Assembly (NCBI GenBank): GCA_016712525.1
Contig: JADJQX010000001.1
Coordinates: 806,001-870,000 of the forward strand
Source of the DNA: Myxococcales bacterium
GTDB lineage: Bacteria > Myxococcota_A > Polyangia > Polyangiales > Polyangiaceae
Length of the DNA: 64,000 bases
Reading direction: 5' to 3'
A program made the position numbers and the translations under genes. Below, piece after piece: positions 34,740 to 43,519 of this stretch; within the stretch, counting starts at the first letter, position 1; every line of letters starts with the position of its first letter. The notes beneath the pieces are model-generated. The model was not told the origin of the DNA. It did no database searches and worked only from the letters and a program-made list of their open reading frames with translations.

Positions 34740-35090
34740 GTGCATACTGCCGACGTCTTCCAGACCCTGTCCGATCCGACGCGTCGCCTCATCGTCGAGG
34801 CGCTCCTCGAAGGCGAGCAGGCCGTGGGTGACATCGTCGAGCGGGTCGACATCCGCCAGTCCGGCGTGTCGAGGCACCTACGCATCTTGGGGGAGGCGGG
34901 CTTCGTCCGCGTCCGCCCGGACGGAACACGCCGCCTCTACTCGCTCCGGCCCGAGCCGTTCCGCGAGCTGTCGACGTGGGTAGACCGCTACCGCTCGCTG
35001 TGGGAGGCGCGCCTCGACAGGTTCGCCGTCGCCCTCGGAGAACGAAAGAGGGCCGCCCGCGCGCGGCCGAAGAAAGGTCGAAGCGAATGA
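34740..35090 (+). CDS. ArsR-family transcriptional regulator
   Basis: A 116-aa winged-helix repressor. 'VFQTLSDPTRRLIVEALLEGEQAVGDIVERVDIRQSGVSRHLRILGEAGFVRVRPDGTRRLYSL' (described here as the classic block at residues 6-70) is diagnostic. No metal-binding CxC is present, as in the subgroup paired with SRPBCC proteins. GTG start supported by the promoter at 34704. Overlaps the SRPBCC gene as ATGA (35087-35090). Confidence 0.9.
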   Translation: MHTADVFQTLSDPTRRLIVEALLEGEQAVGDIVERVDIRQSGVSRHLRILGEAGFVRVRPDGTRRLYSLRPEPFRELSTWVDRYRSLWEARLDRFAVALGERKRAARARPKKGRSE

Positions 35091-35569
35091 AAGAACACCG
35101 CGTGTCCCTCGTCCTCGAGCGCATCTACCCCGCGACGCCGAAGGAGCTGTGGGACCTATGGGCCACGAAAGAGGGCTTCGAGTCCTGGTGGGGCCCCGAG
35201 GGTTTCCGGGTCGAGGTCACGACGCTCGAGCCCAAGGTCGGCGGCACGCTCGCCTACGCCATGATCGCGTCCGACCCGCGCGCCATCGAGGCGATGAAGA
35301 AGGACGGGCACGCGACCTCGCACGACGTTCGCGCCACGTTCTCCACGTTCACGCCGTACACGGCGCTCGCGCTCACGAGCGTCATCGATTTCCTCCCCGG
35401 CGTCGAAGCGTACGAGAGCCTCATCGCGGTCACGTTCGAGGAGCACCCGAAGGGCGCGCGCATGGTCGTCTCGCTCCACGCGATGCACGACCCACACTGG
35501 ACGAACATGCAACAGCAGGGCTTCACGAGCCAGCTCGGCAAGCTCGACGCACGCTACGCCGCGAAGTAG
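35087..35569 (+). CDS. SRPBCC (AHSA1-like) domain protein
   Basis: A 160-aa helix-grip protein with the AHSA1 features 'ERIYPATPKELWDLWATKEGFESWWGPEGF' at the N-terminus and a C-terminal 'HDPHWTNMQQQGFTSQLGKLDA' helix. Proteins of this type are commonly coded with an ArsR regulator, as here, and may bind a hydrophobic ligand. Translationally coupled to the arsR gene. Confidence 0.9.
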   Translation: MKEHRVSLVLERIYPATPKELWDLWATKEGFESWWGPEGFRVEVTTLEPKVGGTLAYAMIASDPRAIEAMKKDGHATSHDVRATFSTFTPYTALALTSVIDFLPGVEAYESLIAVTFEEHPKGARMVVSLHAMHDPHWTNMQQQGFTSQLGKLDARYAAK

Positions 35570-35576
35570 CTCTACG

Positions 35577-36992
35577 TCACTTGCCACCGTCGCCGTACGG
35601 GTTCGGCCGAGGCCCCACGGAAGGCACGGGCCGCGCGTGCGGCACGGGGGCCTGGCCGAGCGCGGGCTTCGTGTGCGGGGCAGTAGCATTCGCCGTCGCC
35701 ATAGCCGTGGCCGTTGCGGCGACGGGAGGCGCGACGACCTCCGGGGCCGCGTCCTTCGTCACCGGGGGCGCGGCATCGACGACCCTCGGCTCGGACGGGC
35801 CCGCGTCGAGGCTCGCGGGAACGTCGCTCGTGCTCGAGAGGGTGCGCGCGACGAGCCCGGCGACGGACAGCGCGACGAGCGCCCCTGCGACGGACACGGC
35901 GACGCTCTGCCCACGACCACGCGCGGGAGGCTCCTGCGCCACGTTCGCCGCGAGCGGAGCGGGATGCGTGGGCACCTCCGTCGGCACCACGTCGGTGCGG
36001 GACATCTCGCGCACGGTCGCTTCGTCGGTCTGCCCGGGGTCGGGCGGCGAGGGCGCCGGAGCCGGCGGCGCGCTCTTCGCTGACGCGCTGTCCATGGGTT
36101 CGGAGAGCGCCGAGACGACCCGCGCGATCTCCTGCGTCGATGTGTCGAGACCGAGCTTCTTCGCGACGGCGTCGAGCGCGTCGGCCAGGTCCGTGGCGCT
36201 CGCGTACCGCGCCCGAGGGTCGCGCGCGAGCGCCCGCGCGACGATCTCGTCGAGCTCGGCCGAGCCCGGGAACGCGGGCAGCTCGGGGATCGGCATGCCG
36301 AGGATCTTGCCGAGGGCGTCGGGCTCACGATCGGCGCGAAAGAGCCGCTTCTTCGCGAGCGCTTCCCACAAGACGACGCCCATCGCGAACACGTCCGAGC
36401 GGCGATCGACGGGCTCCCCACGAATGTACTCCGGGGAGAGGTACCCCACCTTTCCCTTCAGGACCCCCTCGGTCGTCGAAGCGTCACCGGACGCGGTGGC
36501 CTTCGCGAGCCCGAAGTCCGAGAGCTTCGTGATGCCGTCCCGACCTACGAGCACGTTCTGAGGTGAGACGTCGCGGTGCACGAGGCCGAGCGGGGCCCCC
36601 GCTTCGTCGCGGAGCTCGTGGAGCGCGTGGAGGCCGCGCGAAGCCGCCGCGACGATCGCGACGGCTGCGGCCGTGGTGTCGACCTCGGGACGCGCGAGGG
36701 CCGAGCGGATGAGCGCGGAGAGCATGGGCCCCTCCACGAGCTCGAGGACGAGGCACGGCACGGCCTCGTGCTCCACGACGTCGAGCACCTGGACCACGTT
36801 CGGGTGCCGGAGGCGTACGGCCACGGCCGCCTCACGATGGAACGCCGCGACGAACGTCGGCTCGTCGACGAGGTGGGGATGGGGCTTCTTCAGCGCGACG
36901 AGGCGCTCGATCCCGAGGGACACCGCCTTCGCGACGTAGACGGTCGCGTTCCCACCCGACGCGATCTTACGGACGACGGTGTACGTCGTCAT
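35577..36992 (-). CDS. Membrane Ser/Thr protein kinase
   Basis: A 471-aa Hanks-type kinase. Catalytic Lys K35 in 'VALKKPHPH', catalytic loop H139-R140-D141 in 'HRDVSPQN', DFG at 159-161, and 'GYLSPEYIRGE' as activation segment. A Pro/Ala linker and one membrane helix ('VAVSVAGALVALSVAGLVA', about 375-395) are followed by an Ala/Pro/Val-rich periplasmic tail with no known sensor domain. The 'HRDVSPQN' variant is typical of myxobacterial kinases. It overlaps the upstream PEGA-like gene by ATGA (36989-36992). Confidence 0.9.
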   Translation of the reverse strand: MTTYTVVRKIASGGNATVYVAKAVSLGIERLVALKKPHPHLVDEPTFVAAFHREAAVAVRLRHPNVVQVLDVVEHEAVPCLVLELVEGPMLSALIRSALARPEVDTTAAAVAIVAAASRGLHALHELRDEAGAPLGLVHRDVSPQNVLVGRDGITKLSDFGLAKATASGDASTTEGVLKGKVGYLSPEYIRGEPVDRRSDVFAMGVVLWEALAKKRLFRADREPDALGKILGMPIPELPAFPGSAELDEIVARALARDPRARYASATDLADALDAVAKKLGLDTSTQEIARVVSALSEPMDSASAKSAPPAPAPSPPDPGQTDEATVREMSRTDVVPTEVPTHPAPLAANVAQEPPARGRGQSVAVSVAGALVALSVAGLVARTLSSTSDVPASLDAGPSEPRVVDAAPPVTKDAAPEVVAPPVAATATAMATANATAPHTKPALGQAPVPHARPVPSVGPRPNPYGDGGK

Positions 36993-37927
36993 CGGAAGCG
37001 AACGACGAGGTTCGCGCCGAGCGACGTCGGCGAGATCGCAGCGGAGAGTCGCGGCTCGCCGCGCTTCGGGACGAAGAAGAGCTCCGTGACGAGCGTGGTG
37101 GCTCCGGCGAGGAGCGTCCCCCCGAGGAGGAGACCCGTGCGCACGTTCGCCGCTCTCCCCTCGTCCGCGAGGCGCCCGCACTCCGCGAGCGGCGTGGCGG
37201 TCGCGGGGGCGTCGATGGCACACGCCCCGTCGACGAACTCGGTACGTTTGCCGAAGAGGTCGGCCGCCGAGATCGCCGTCGCTACGCCGAGCGCGGCAGT
37301 CACGCCGAGGCCGACGACCACGACCACACGGCCCGGTCGAACGGGCTCGCCGACGGCAGGGCGCGCGGGCTCGCCGCCGCTGCGCTCCGGGGCATCGACG
37401 GCGACACGAACGCTCGCGCCGGGGGCCACGTCGACACGCGTCGTCGTGGTGCGCCCGTCGCGGGACGCCGTCACGGCGTGAGCCCCGACGCCGACGAGCA
37501 CGGGCCCCGCGGGGGCCACGGGAGGCCCGTCGTCGACGCGGACGGTGCACGTGGAGGGTGCCGGACACACGACGACGACCTCTCCGACACGGCGCTCGAA
37601 GGCCCGCCTCGCGGCGTCTCGGGCCCGCGCTGCGCGAGCGTCGAGGGGGCGGCCCTCCGCGCGTGCGACCAGGGTCATTCCGAGCACGGGGTCGTCCGCG
37701 GCGACGGCGTCGTCGAGCGCAGCTTCGATGGCTTCGTTGCTCGGAACGGCCGCGTCCGCCTCGGCGAAGGCGCGCGCGGCGCTGGCGAGGCGACCTCTGG
37801 CGTGCTCGGCGAGGCCACGCTCGTACGAGGCCTTCGCCGCGGCGGTCGCGGTGTCGTCGGCCGCGGCGGGGGCAGGGCACCCGAACGCGAAGACCACCGA
37901 GAATACGGCCGCGAACGCACGTCGCAT
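36989..37927 (-). CDS. Secreted TPR/PEGA-like protein
   Basis: A 312-aa protein with a signal peptide, an N-terminal TPR-like region ('KASYERGLAEHARGRLASAARAFAEADAA'), a short PEGA-like segment ('CTVRVDDGPPVAPAGPVLVGVGAHAVTASRDG') and a membrane helix ('VVVVVGLGVTAALGVATAIS') before a C-terminal region. In myxobacteria such genes often lie next to kinases; here they are coupled by ATGA. Only 26 bp separate its start from the divergent lipoprotein gene at 37954. Confidence 0.75.
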   Translation of the reverse strand: MRRAFAAVFSVVFAFGCPAPAAADDTATAAAKASYERGLAEHARGRLASAARAFAEADAAVPSNEAIEAALDDAVAADDPVLGMTLVARAEGRPLDARAARARDAARRAFERRVGEVVVVCPAPSTCTVRVDDGPPVAPAGPVLVGVGAHAVTASRDGRTTTTRVDVAPGASVRVAVDAPERSGGEPARPAVGEPVRPGRVVVVVGLGVTAALGVATAISAADLFGKRTEFVDGACAIDAPATATPLAECGRLADEGRAANVRTGLLLGGTLLAGATTLVTELFFVPKRGEPRLSAAISPTSLGANLVVRFR

Positions 37928-37953
37928 GGCAGGCGATGCTACCATGGTGCACC

Positions 37954-38433
37954 GTGACGAAGGGCACCGGGAAGCGCATCTCGACCACCGCGGCGATCCT
38001 CGTCGCCGCGAGCCTCTCGCCCGCGGCGTGCTTCGACTGGACGGCACGTGAGGTGCCGGGCCCGGCCGACACGTCGACGGACACCGCGATGCCTTCCGAA
38101 CGCGACGTCACGCCACAAGACGCCGCCGACGCGACGCCGGAGCCCGACGCCGCACCCGACTGCGCCGCGATCGAGGCCGAGCTCGTCACGCTCCGCGCCG
38201 CGGCCCGCGCCTGCCAGCTCGCCCAAGGCCACTGCGCCACCAAGGCGAAGGACGAGTGCGAGTGCGACGTCTTCGTGGCGATCGCCGGGAGCGCGGAGAC
38301 CTCGACCTACACCACCCGGGCCCGGGAGGCGCGCGCGCTCGGTTGCACGTCTCGGTGCGGCGCGCCCTGCCCCGTGCTCCCGGTGCAGGGCGGTTGCGTA
38401 CAGCAGGGCGGCCCTCTCACCTGCTCACCCTGA
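37954..38433 (+). CDS. Small Cys-rich lipoprotein
   Basis: A 159-aa lipoprotein from GTG 37954 (lipobox 'PAAC'), an acidic Thr/Pro/Ala linker and a Cys-rich C-terminal domain ('CQLAQGHCATKAKDECECDVFVAIAG', then 'CTSRCGAPCP'). The disulphide-rich domain is not recognised. Confidence 0.65.
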   Translation: MTKGTGKRISTTAAILVAASLSPAACFDWTAREVPGPADTSTDTAMPSERDVTPQDAADATPEPDAAPDCAAIEAELVTLRAAARACQLAQGHCATKAKDECECDVFVAIAGSAETSTYTTRAREARALGCTSRCGAPCPVLPVQGGCVQQGGPLTCSP

Positions 38434-38447
38434 CACGCCGGGTCGGC

Positions 38448-39125
38448 TCAGCGGCCGACAGCGGCGACGATCGCCTCGAGACCTTCGATCGACACGGTCA
38501 CGACCGCGCCCCACGCCTTGTCCACCCTGCGCGGCACCACGGAGATCTCGAGGCCTGCCCTGCGCAGCGCGGCTTGGGCCGTACGAGCCGCCCGAGCGGC
38601 GGCGCGCTCGTCCTCCGAGGGTTTCGTGTTCGCCTTCGCGATCTCCTTACGCTTCTTGGCGATGTCGCGTGACGAGAGCTTGGTGAGGTCGACCCGTCGC
38701 CTGTCCTTCGGACCGCGCACGCCCGTCTCGAGCACGTCGTCGACGGTGTCGGGCTCGGGGGTCTCCTCCGTCAAGCGGACGAGCTCGTAGGCCCTCTCGG
38801 ACCCGACCTCGATGGCCTTCTCGCGCGACACGGAGCGAGCGATCGCGACGAGCTTGTACGCCTGCGACTTGCCCATGACCTTCCGCGCGTCGAGGAGCTC
38901 GCCGAACGAGGCGACCCCGGCTTGGAGGTAGAGCTTCTTGTCGACGATCTCCTTCAGGGCCACGCCGATGTCGTAAAAGTCCTCGACGATGCGGGCCTTG
39001 CGGCGCTCGATCGTCTCGAGCAAAGACTCGAGCCGCCGCCTCTGCGCCGGGCTCGCCTTCACGCCGGTGAGCGCGGCCTTCCGCACCACGGAAAGGGCCT
39101 TCGTCGTCGCCTTCTTCGCTGCCAT
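38448..39125 (-). CDS. Conserved hypothetical, helical, possibly DNA-binding
   Basis: A 225-aa Lys/Arg/Glu-rich helical protein without a signal peptide. 'VMGKSQAYKLVAIARSVSREKA' (about 75-96) looks like a helix-turn-helix, and residues 145-185 are very basic. Not assigned to a family. ATG 39125 is used because the upstream ATG at 39158 would begin inside the family A palindrome. Confidence 0.6.
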   Translation of the reverse strand: MAAKKATTKALSVVRKAALTGVKASPAQRRRLESLLETIERRKARIVEDFYDIGVALKEIVDKKLYLQAGVASFGELLDARKVMGKSQAYKLVAIARSVSREKAIEVGSERAYELVRLTEETPEPDTVDDVLETGVRGPKDRRRVDLTKLSSRDIAKKRKEIAKANTKPSEDERAAARAARTAQAALRRAGLEISVVPRRVDKAWGAVVTVSIEGLEAIVAAVGR

Positions 39126-39155
39126 CGCTCTCTCCCCTTCGTCGACCGGGCTCTC

Positions 39156-39196
39156 CATTCCAGGCGCCTGGAAAATTTTTCCAGGCGCCTGGAATG
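39156..39196. repeat. Family A 41-bp double palindrome, copy 2
   Basis: Identical to copy 1 over all 41 bp (spacer AATTT). It lies about 30 bp upstream of the hypothetical gene starting at 39125. Confidence 0.9.
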
Positions 39197-39315
39197 AAAC
39201 CCATGCAAGCCCGGTGTGTCTGCGCGAGGTCCCCCTCGCGGCCTCGATGATGGCACGACGTGGGCGCGTTCGACCGAGGAATCACGGCCCCGAAGGCCGT
39301 TGGCTCCGACACCCG

Positions 39316-40686
39316 TCAGTCGCCGAGCTCCGACGGATCGATGCCCAGCTCCGAGGGCGTGACCCCGAGGCGCGCGACGAGCCTCTGGAGAAACCTCCGG
39401 CTCACGCCCGCGAGCTCGGCCGCGTGCGTGACGTTCCCCCCCGCACGCGCGAGCACGCTCTTCACGTAGAGGAGCTCGAAGTTCTCCGTCCACGCGACCC
39501 TCGCGTCCTTGAGGGGCAGATGCAGCGGGGGCAGCTCGTCGATGCGCGCGCCCAAATCCGGCGGCCTCTGCACCGGGCCGGGGCGGATCGTCCCGAGGAG
39601 CATGGCGCGCTCGACGACGTGGGCGAGCTCGCGCACGTTCCCCGGGAAGCTCCGATGATCGAGCCGCGCGAGGAAGGGCTCGGGTAGCTCTCCCTCGCCG
39701 CCACGAGCACGGAAGAAATGCGTCGCGAGCAGGCGGACGTCGTCCGGGCGAGAGCGCAGGGGAGGGAGCACGATCTCGACCACGGCGAGCCGATAGTAGA
39801 GGTCCTCGCGGAACGTCCCCTCGTTGACGCAGCGATCGAGGGGACGGTTCGTCGCGGCGAGCACACGCACGTCGACCGAGCGCACCGTGTTCGACCCGAC
39901 GCGGCGCAACGTGCGGGTCTCGAGCACACGGAGGAGCTTCGCCTGGAGCGCGAGGGGCAGCTCGCCGAGCTCGTCGAGGAAGAGCGTGCCGCCATCGGCC
40001 TCTTCGAACACCCCGGCCCGATCCTGCGTGGCGCCGCTGAAGGCCCCTTTCACGTGACCGAAGAGCTCCGACTCGAAGAGGTTCTCGGGGATGGTGCTGC
40101 AGTCGAGGGCGACGAAGGGGCCCTTCCTCCGCGACGATGCGGCGTGGACGCTCCGCGCGACGACCTCCTTGCCCGTCCCGGTCTCGCCGCGAACGAGGAG
40201 CGTGCTGTCGGTCGGGGCCACACGCTCGAGGATGGCGTAGATTCGCCGCATCTCGAGGCTCTGGCCGATGAGCTCGCCGAAGCCCGTGCGGTCGGAGATC
40301 TCCACGTAGTCCCCGTCGTCGAGGTCGGCTTCGACGCGCACGGCGCTCCCACCGAGAGAGAGCACGGTGCCCGCCGGCACCTCCGCCTCGACGAGCCGCA
40401 TGCCCATCGCCGACGTGCCGTTGGTGCTCCCCGAGTCACGCACGAGGATGCTCTTCGATCGCAGGCGCACCTCGCAGTGGAGGCGCGACACGGACTTGTC
40501 GGGCAGCACGAGATCGCACGTGCTCGACGAGCCGATGCGCGCCACGCCCCCCGCCGGCACTCGCACCCGCTCCCCTCGCGCGGGCCCCTGCACGACCACG
40601 AGCTCCACGGTAAGCGAGCGTGGACGCGCCGTGAGCGGGCTCTCCACCCGCCGGGTCTCGTCGTCCGGGAAGTCGTCGTCGACCAT
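39316..40686 (-). CDS. FHA-domain sigma54-dependent transcriptional activator
   Basis: A 456-aa protein: N-terminal FHA domain (about 25-115; 'ARIGSSSTCDLVLPDKSVSRLHCEV', 'VRDSGSTNGT'), AAA+ sigma54-interaction domain with Walker A 'GETGTGKE', the loop 'GAFSGA' (GAFTGA variant) and 'GGTLFLDELGE', and a C-terminal Fis-type helix-turn-helix. FHA domains bind phosphothreonine, so a Hanks kinase is the expected input, and one is coded 2.3 kb away. It probably drives a -24/-12 promoter. ATG 40686 preferred; ATG 40704 would add six residues. Confidence 0.92.
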   Translation of the reverse strand: MVDDDFPDDETRRVESPLTARPRSLTVELVVVQGPARGERVRVPAGGVARIGSSSTCDLVLPDKSVSRLHCEVRLRSKSILVRDSGSTNGTSAMGMRLVEAEVPAGTVLSLGGSAVRVEADLDDGDYVEISDRTGFGELIGQSLEMRRIYAILERVAPTDSTLLVRGETGTGKEVVARSVHAASSRRKGPFVALDCSTIPENLFESELFGHVKGAFSGATQDRAGVFEEADGGTLFLDELGELPLALQAKLLRVLETRTLRRVGSNTVRSVDVRVLAATNRPLDRCVNEGTFREDLYYRLAVVEIVLPPLRSRPDDVRLLATHFFRARGGEGELPEPFLARLDHRSFPGNVRELAHVVERAMLLGTIRPGPVQRPPDLGARIDELPPLHLPLKDARVAWTENFELLYVKSVLARAGGNVTHAAELAGVSRRFLQRLVARLGVTPSELGIDPSELGD

Positions 40687-40753
40687 GTCCTTCCACGGTA
40701 TCACGCCGCGCTGCCGAGCCCCGCCTTCGCGACCCGTCGCGTTCCATCGGAGC

Positions 40754-42184
40754 TCACTTCATCACCGCCCGGAGCGCGAGGGTGAACGTGCGCTCGCCGG
40801 TGTCGTCGATGCCGTTCTGGTGCTGCTGCCACCACGCGAACCGCGCGCCGACCGCGAGGTACGGGAGCGCCCAGAACGTCGCGCCGACGTTCGCGTACCG
40901 GATGCTCGTGACCACGCCGTCGCCGATCTGGAACTGAACCTGCTCGAACTGCGCCCCGAAGCCGTCGCGGCACTCGTGTTTGCAGGCGTGGCGCTCGGCG
41001 ACGTTGACGTCCACGCCTCCACCGAGGACGATCGCCTTGTACCGCTCGGGCGCGCGGGTCGAGACGTCGTTCGGGAGGACGGTGTCGTTGCGGGTGGTCG
41101 CGACGTTGAAGAACGGCACGACCACGCCGCCCGCGATCTTGCCGCGGACGGTGCCGCGGACATTGTACCCGCGAATGGAGTCGTTCTCCTTCGAGGTCGT
41201 GTTCGTGTCGATCGTGAACGCCTGGAGCGCCACCTTCGCGTCGACGTACCGCGTGTCGAGCATGAGCGAAGGGGTGACGATCGTCGAGTGGAAGGTGTCG
41301 TCGGGGAAGTGGTTCGCGCCCGCATTGACCGACTGGAACGCCTGCGTGAAGAGGCGCTCGAAGGGTGGGAACGTGCCGCCGACCATGAGCGTCGCCGTGT
41401 TCGAGACGGGGTTCCCTGCGTTGAACGCGAGGCCGATGCGCACGGGCCCGACCGCGACGGTCGAGCGCAGGCCGTTGCCGAGGTTGTAGCCGCTGTAGAG
41501 CAGCGGGTCGCGCGTCGCCGTATCTTGGAGGAGCGTCTCTTGCACGTGCGCCGAGACGTAGTCGGCGCTCGCCTCGTCGAAGACACGACCGCCCTCCACC
41601 ACGAACCTGTCGAACGCGACCCGAACGAGCTGCTGGCGCACTTGGAGGGCGGCCTGGCCTTCGTACGTGCTCGTCCCGTGGAGCCCGGTGCCCGCGCCGG
41701 CCATGAGCTCGCTCCTCACCGAGAGGTGCTCGCCGTAGCTCCCCACGAGCCCGAACTGGCTCGTCGCGTAGGTCGTCACACGATCTTCGCGCTGCTCGCC
41801 CGTCCGAAGGATGACGTTGTCGTACTTCAGGCCCGCCGCCACGACGACGTACGGAGCCAGGGAGAACGCCCCCGCCGTGAGCTTGGGGGCCTCGGGCGCG
41901 CGCGACAGGTCCTTCTCGCCTTCGGGCTTCGGCTCGACGGCCTTCGGCTCGGCGGGCTTCGGCTCGATGCTCGCGGGAGGCGCGAGGGGAGCGACCGGCG
42001 GCGGCGCGGGCTCTCGCGGAGCGTCTTTGGGATCTCGCTTCTCGGGGTCGGTCTTTCCCGAGCCCTCTGCGCCCGTGTCCTGGGTGCGAGCGATCTTCCG
42101 CCCCTCGGCGTTCGCGCTCGGCACAGCGACGAGGTTTTGGGCGACGAGGGCGAACGCCGTGAACATGCCAATCTTCGATTTCAT
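40754..42184 (-). CDS. Outer-membrane beta-barrel (porin-like) protein
   Basis: A 476-aa exported protein. Signal peptide cleaved near 'ANA-EG', a Pro/Lys/Glu linker (about 30-85), then alternating amphipathic strands over about 380 residues, ending with an aromatic/hydrophobic strand 'FTLALRAVMK'. Tyr/Arg/Asp-rich strands such as 'FWALPYLAVGARFAWW' fit a barrel. Located downstream of the esterase/MFS/lipase cluster; it may admit the released compounds. Confidence 0.75.
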   Translation of the reverse strand: MKSKIGMFTAFALVAQNLVAVPSANAEGRKIARTQDTGAEGSGKTDPEKRDPKDAPREPAPPPVAPLAPPASIEPKPAEPKAVEPKPEGEKDLSRAPEAPKLTAGAFSLAPYVVVAAGLKYDNVILRTGEQREDRVTTYATSQFGLVGSYGEHLSVRSELMAGAGTGLHGTSTYEGQAALQVRQQLVRVAFDRFVVEGGRVFDEASADYVSAHVQETLLQDTATRDPLLYSGYNLGNGLRSTVAVGPVRIGLAFNAGNPVSNTATLMVGGTFPPFERLFTQAFQSVNAGANHFPDDTFHSTIVTPSLMLDTRYVDAKVALQAFTIDTNTTSKENDSIRGYNVRGTVRGKIAGGVVVPFFNVATTRNDTVLPNDVSTRAPERYKAIVLGGGVDVNVAERHACKHECRDGFGAQFEQVQFQIGDGVVTSIRYANVGATFWALPYLAVGARFAWWQQHQNGIDDTGERTFTLALRAVMK

Positions 42185-42342
42185 GACAAAGGGACTTCCT
42201 TCGAGCGGCGCGAGCCCTCGATGACGGGTGCGGCGCGAGCCACTCGGGCCGCGCGGACGCGGAATCTCGTGCGTCGATTCGGAGCGACGCGCGCCGGAGA
42301 GGGGCCCTTGGCCCGGGCTCTCTTCGCGCGCGTCGCGGGGTG

Positions 42343-43491
42343 TCAGGTGCCGGAGAGCGCTTTCACCAGCACCGTGAGCGCCTTTTCGCTGCGGATCGCG
42401 CCCTGGTGGTTCTTGAAGAGACCGTTGAAGAAGTACCCCGTCTCGTCGACGTCGGTGAGCTCCACGGTCTGGTTGTCGGCGCCCGCGAGCGCGCTCGCGG
42501 CCTCGGAGACGAACTCGTCTTGAAAGGTGCCTTCTTTGATGTCGCGCATCACGAGGGTGAGGTAGCGCACCTTGTTTCCTCCACACACGCCGGCCTGCCC
42601 GTACGCGGTGTCCCCGTCGCGGCACGGCGTCTCCCATGCGCCACCCGGGCCGTTCAGGGGCTTCGAGAAGTCCGTGTCCACGAACGCCGTGCGATCCCCG
42701 AGCTCGCAGGCGATGCGCCCTCGCATCGTCGGGTTCGCGCCGCACAGCTTCCGAAACGTGGAGACGCCGTGGTGCCCACCCGCGGCGAGCGCCAGGAGAT
42801 CGATGCGCTCGAAGGGCTTCTTCTTCGCGCGGTGCAGCCTCCGGAGCGCGTCGCGCACGATCGTCGAGCCGACCGAGAACGACACGATCGATATCTTTCG
42901 GCCGGGGTAGGCCGCGAGCACGCTGTCGACGAGGTGCTCGAGGATGGGCGTCGCCCACGCGTGATCGAAGTTCTGCGCCGCGTTCTCGGTGTCGTTGTTC
43001 CCGGCCGGGTCGTCCGATTTGTCCTTTCGAAAGTCGACGGCGAAGACCCGGAAGCCCGCGTCGACCAGCCGCTCGGCGAGCATCGGCTTCGCGTCGGCCT
43101 TGTCGGCAGGGAACTTCTCCCAATCGGCGGGCGTGGACGAATTGCCGTGCACGAGGACGACGATGGGCTTCTTCGTGTCCTCGCGATCGGCCGGGTAGGC
43201 CTTCGCGGCGCACGTGTAGCCCGGGATGCTCGCGGCCGGGTACGAGAGGCCCGCCGGGGTGCACCCGGGGTGGCCCGCGAGGACGCGGTACTTCACGGAA
43301 GGGGCGTCGGCGTTGCCCGGGTTCTGCGACGGGTCCGACCCCTCGACGACGACCGTAGCGTCGGTGCCACCTCCGTCGGCGCGCGCGAGCGAAGCGTCGG
43401 ACGTGAGGCAGCCCGCGGGCGCGACGAAGAGCGCCGAAGCGACGGTGAGACCGAAGAGCGAGGCGAGGGAGGGACGAAGAAGGGAAATCAT
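42343..43491 (-). CDS. Lipase-like alpha/beta-hydrolase lipoprotein
   Basis: A 382-aa protein with signal peptide and lipobox 'PAGC'. The alpha/beta fold shows the oxyanion-loop 'VVLVHGNSSTPADW' and the nucleophile elbow 'SFSVGS' (GxSxG variant with Ser at the first position), as in bacterial lipases. Several disulphide-type Cys lie in the C-terminal half. It starts 28 bp after the MFS gene and is probably in the same transcript. Confidence 0.8.
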   Translation of the reverse strand: MISLLRPSLASLFGLTVASALFVAPAGCLTSDASLARADGGGTDATVVVEGSDPSQNPGNADAPSVKYRVLAGHPGCTPAGLSYPAASIPGYTCAAKAYPADREDTKKPIVVLVHGNSSTPADWEKFPADKADAKPMLAERLVDAGFRVFAVDFRKDKSDDPAGNNDTENAAQNFDHAWATPILEHLVDSVLAAYPGRKISIVSFSVGSTIVRDALRRLHRAKKKPFERIDLLALAAGGHHGVSTFRKLCGANPTMRGRIACELGDRTAFVDTDFSKPLNGPGGAWETPCRDGDTAYGQAGVCGGNKVRYLTLVMRDIKEGTFQDEFVSEAASALAGADNQTVELTDVDETGYFFNGLFKNHQGAIRSEKALTVLVKALSGT

Positions 43492-43519
43492 GACGAGGTC
43501 CTGTCGGCGTGGGGAGGGC

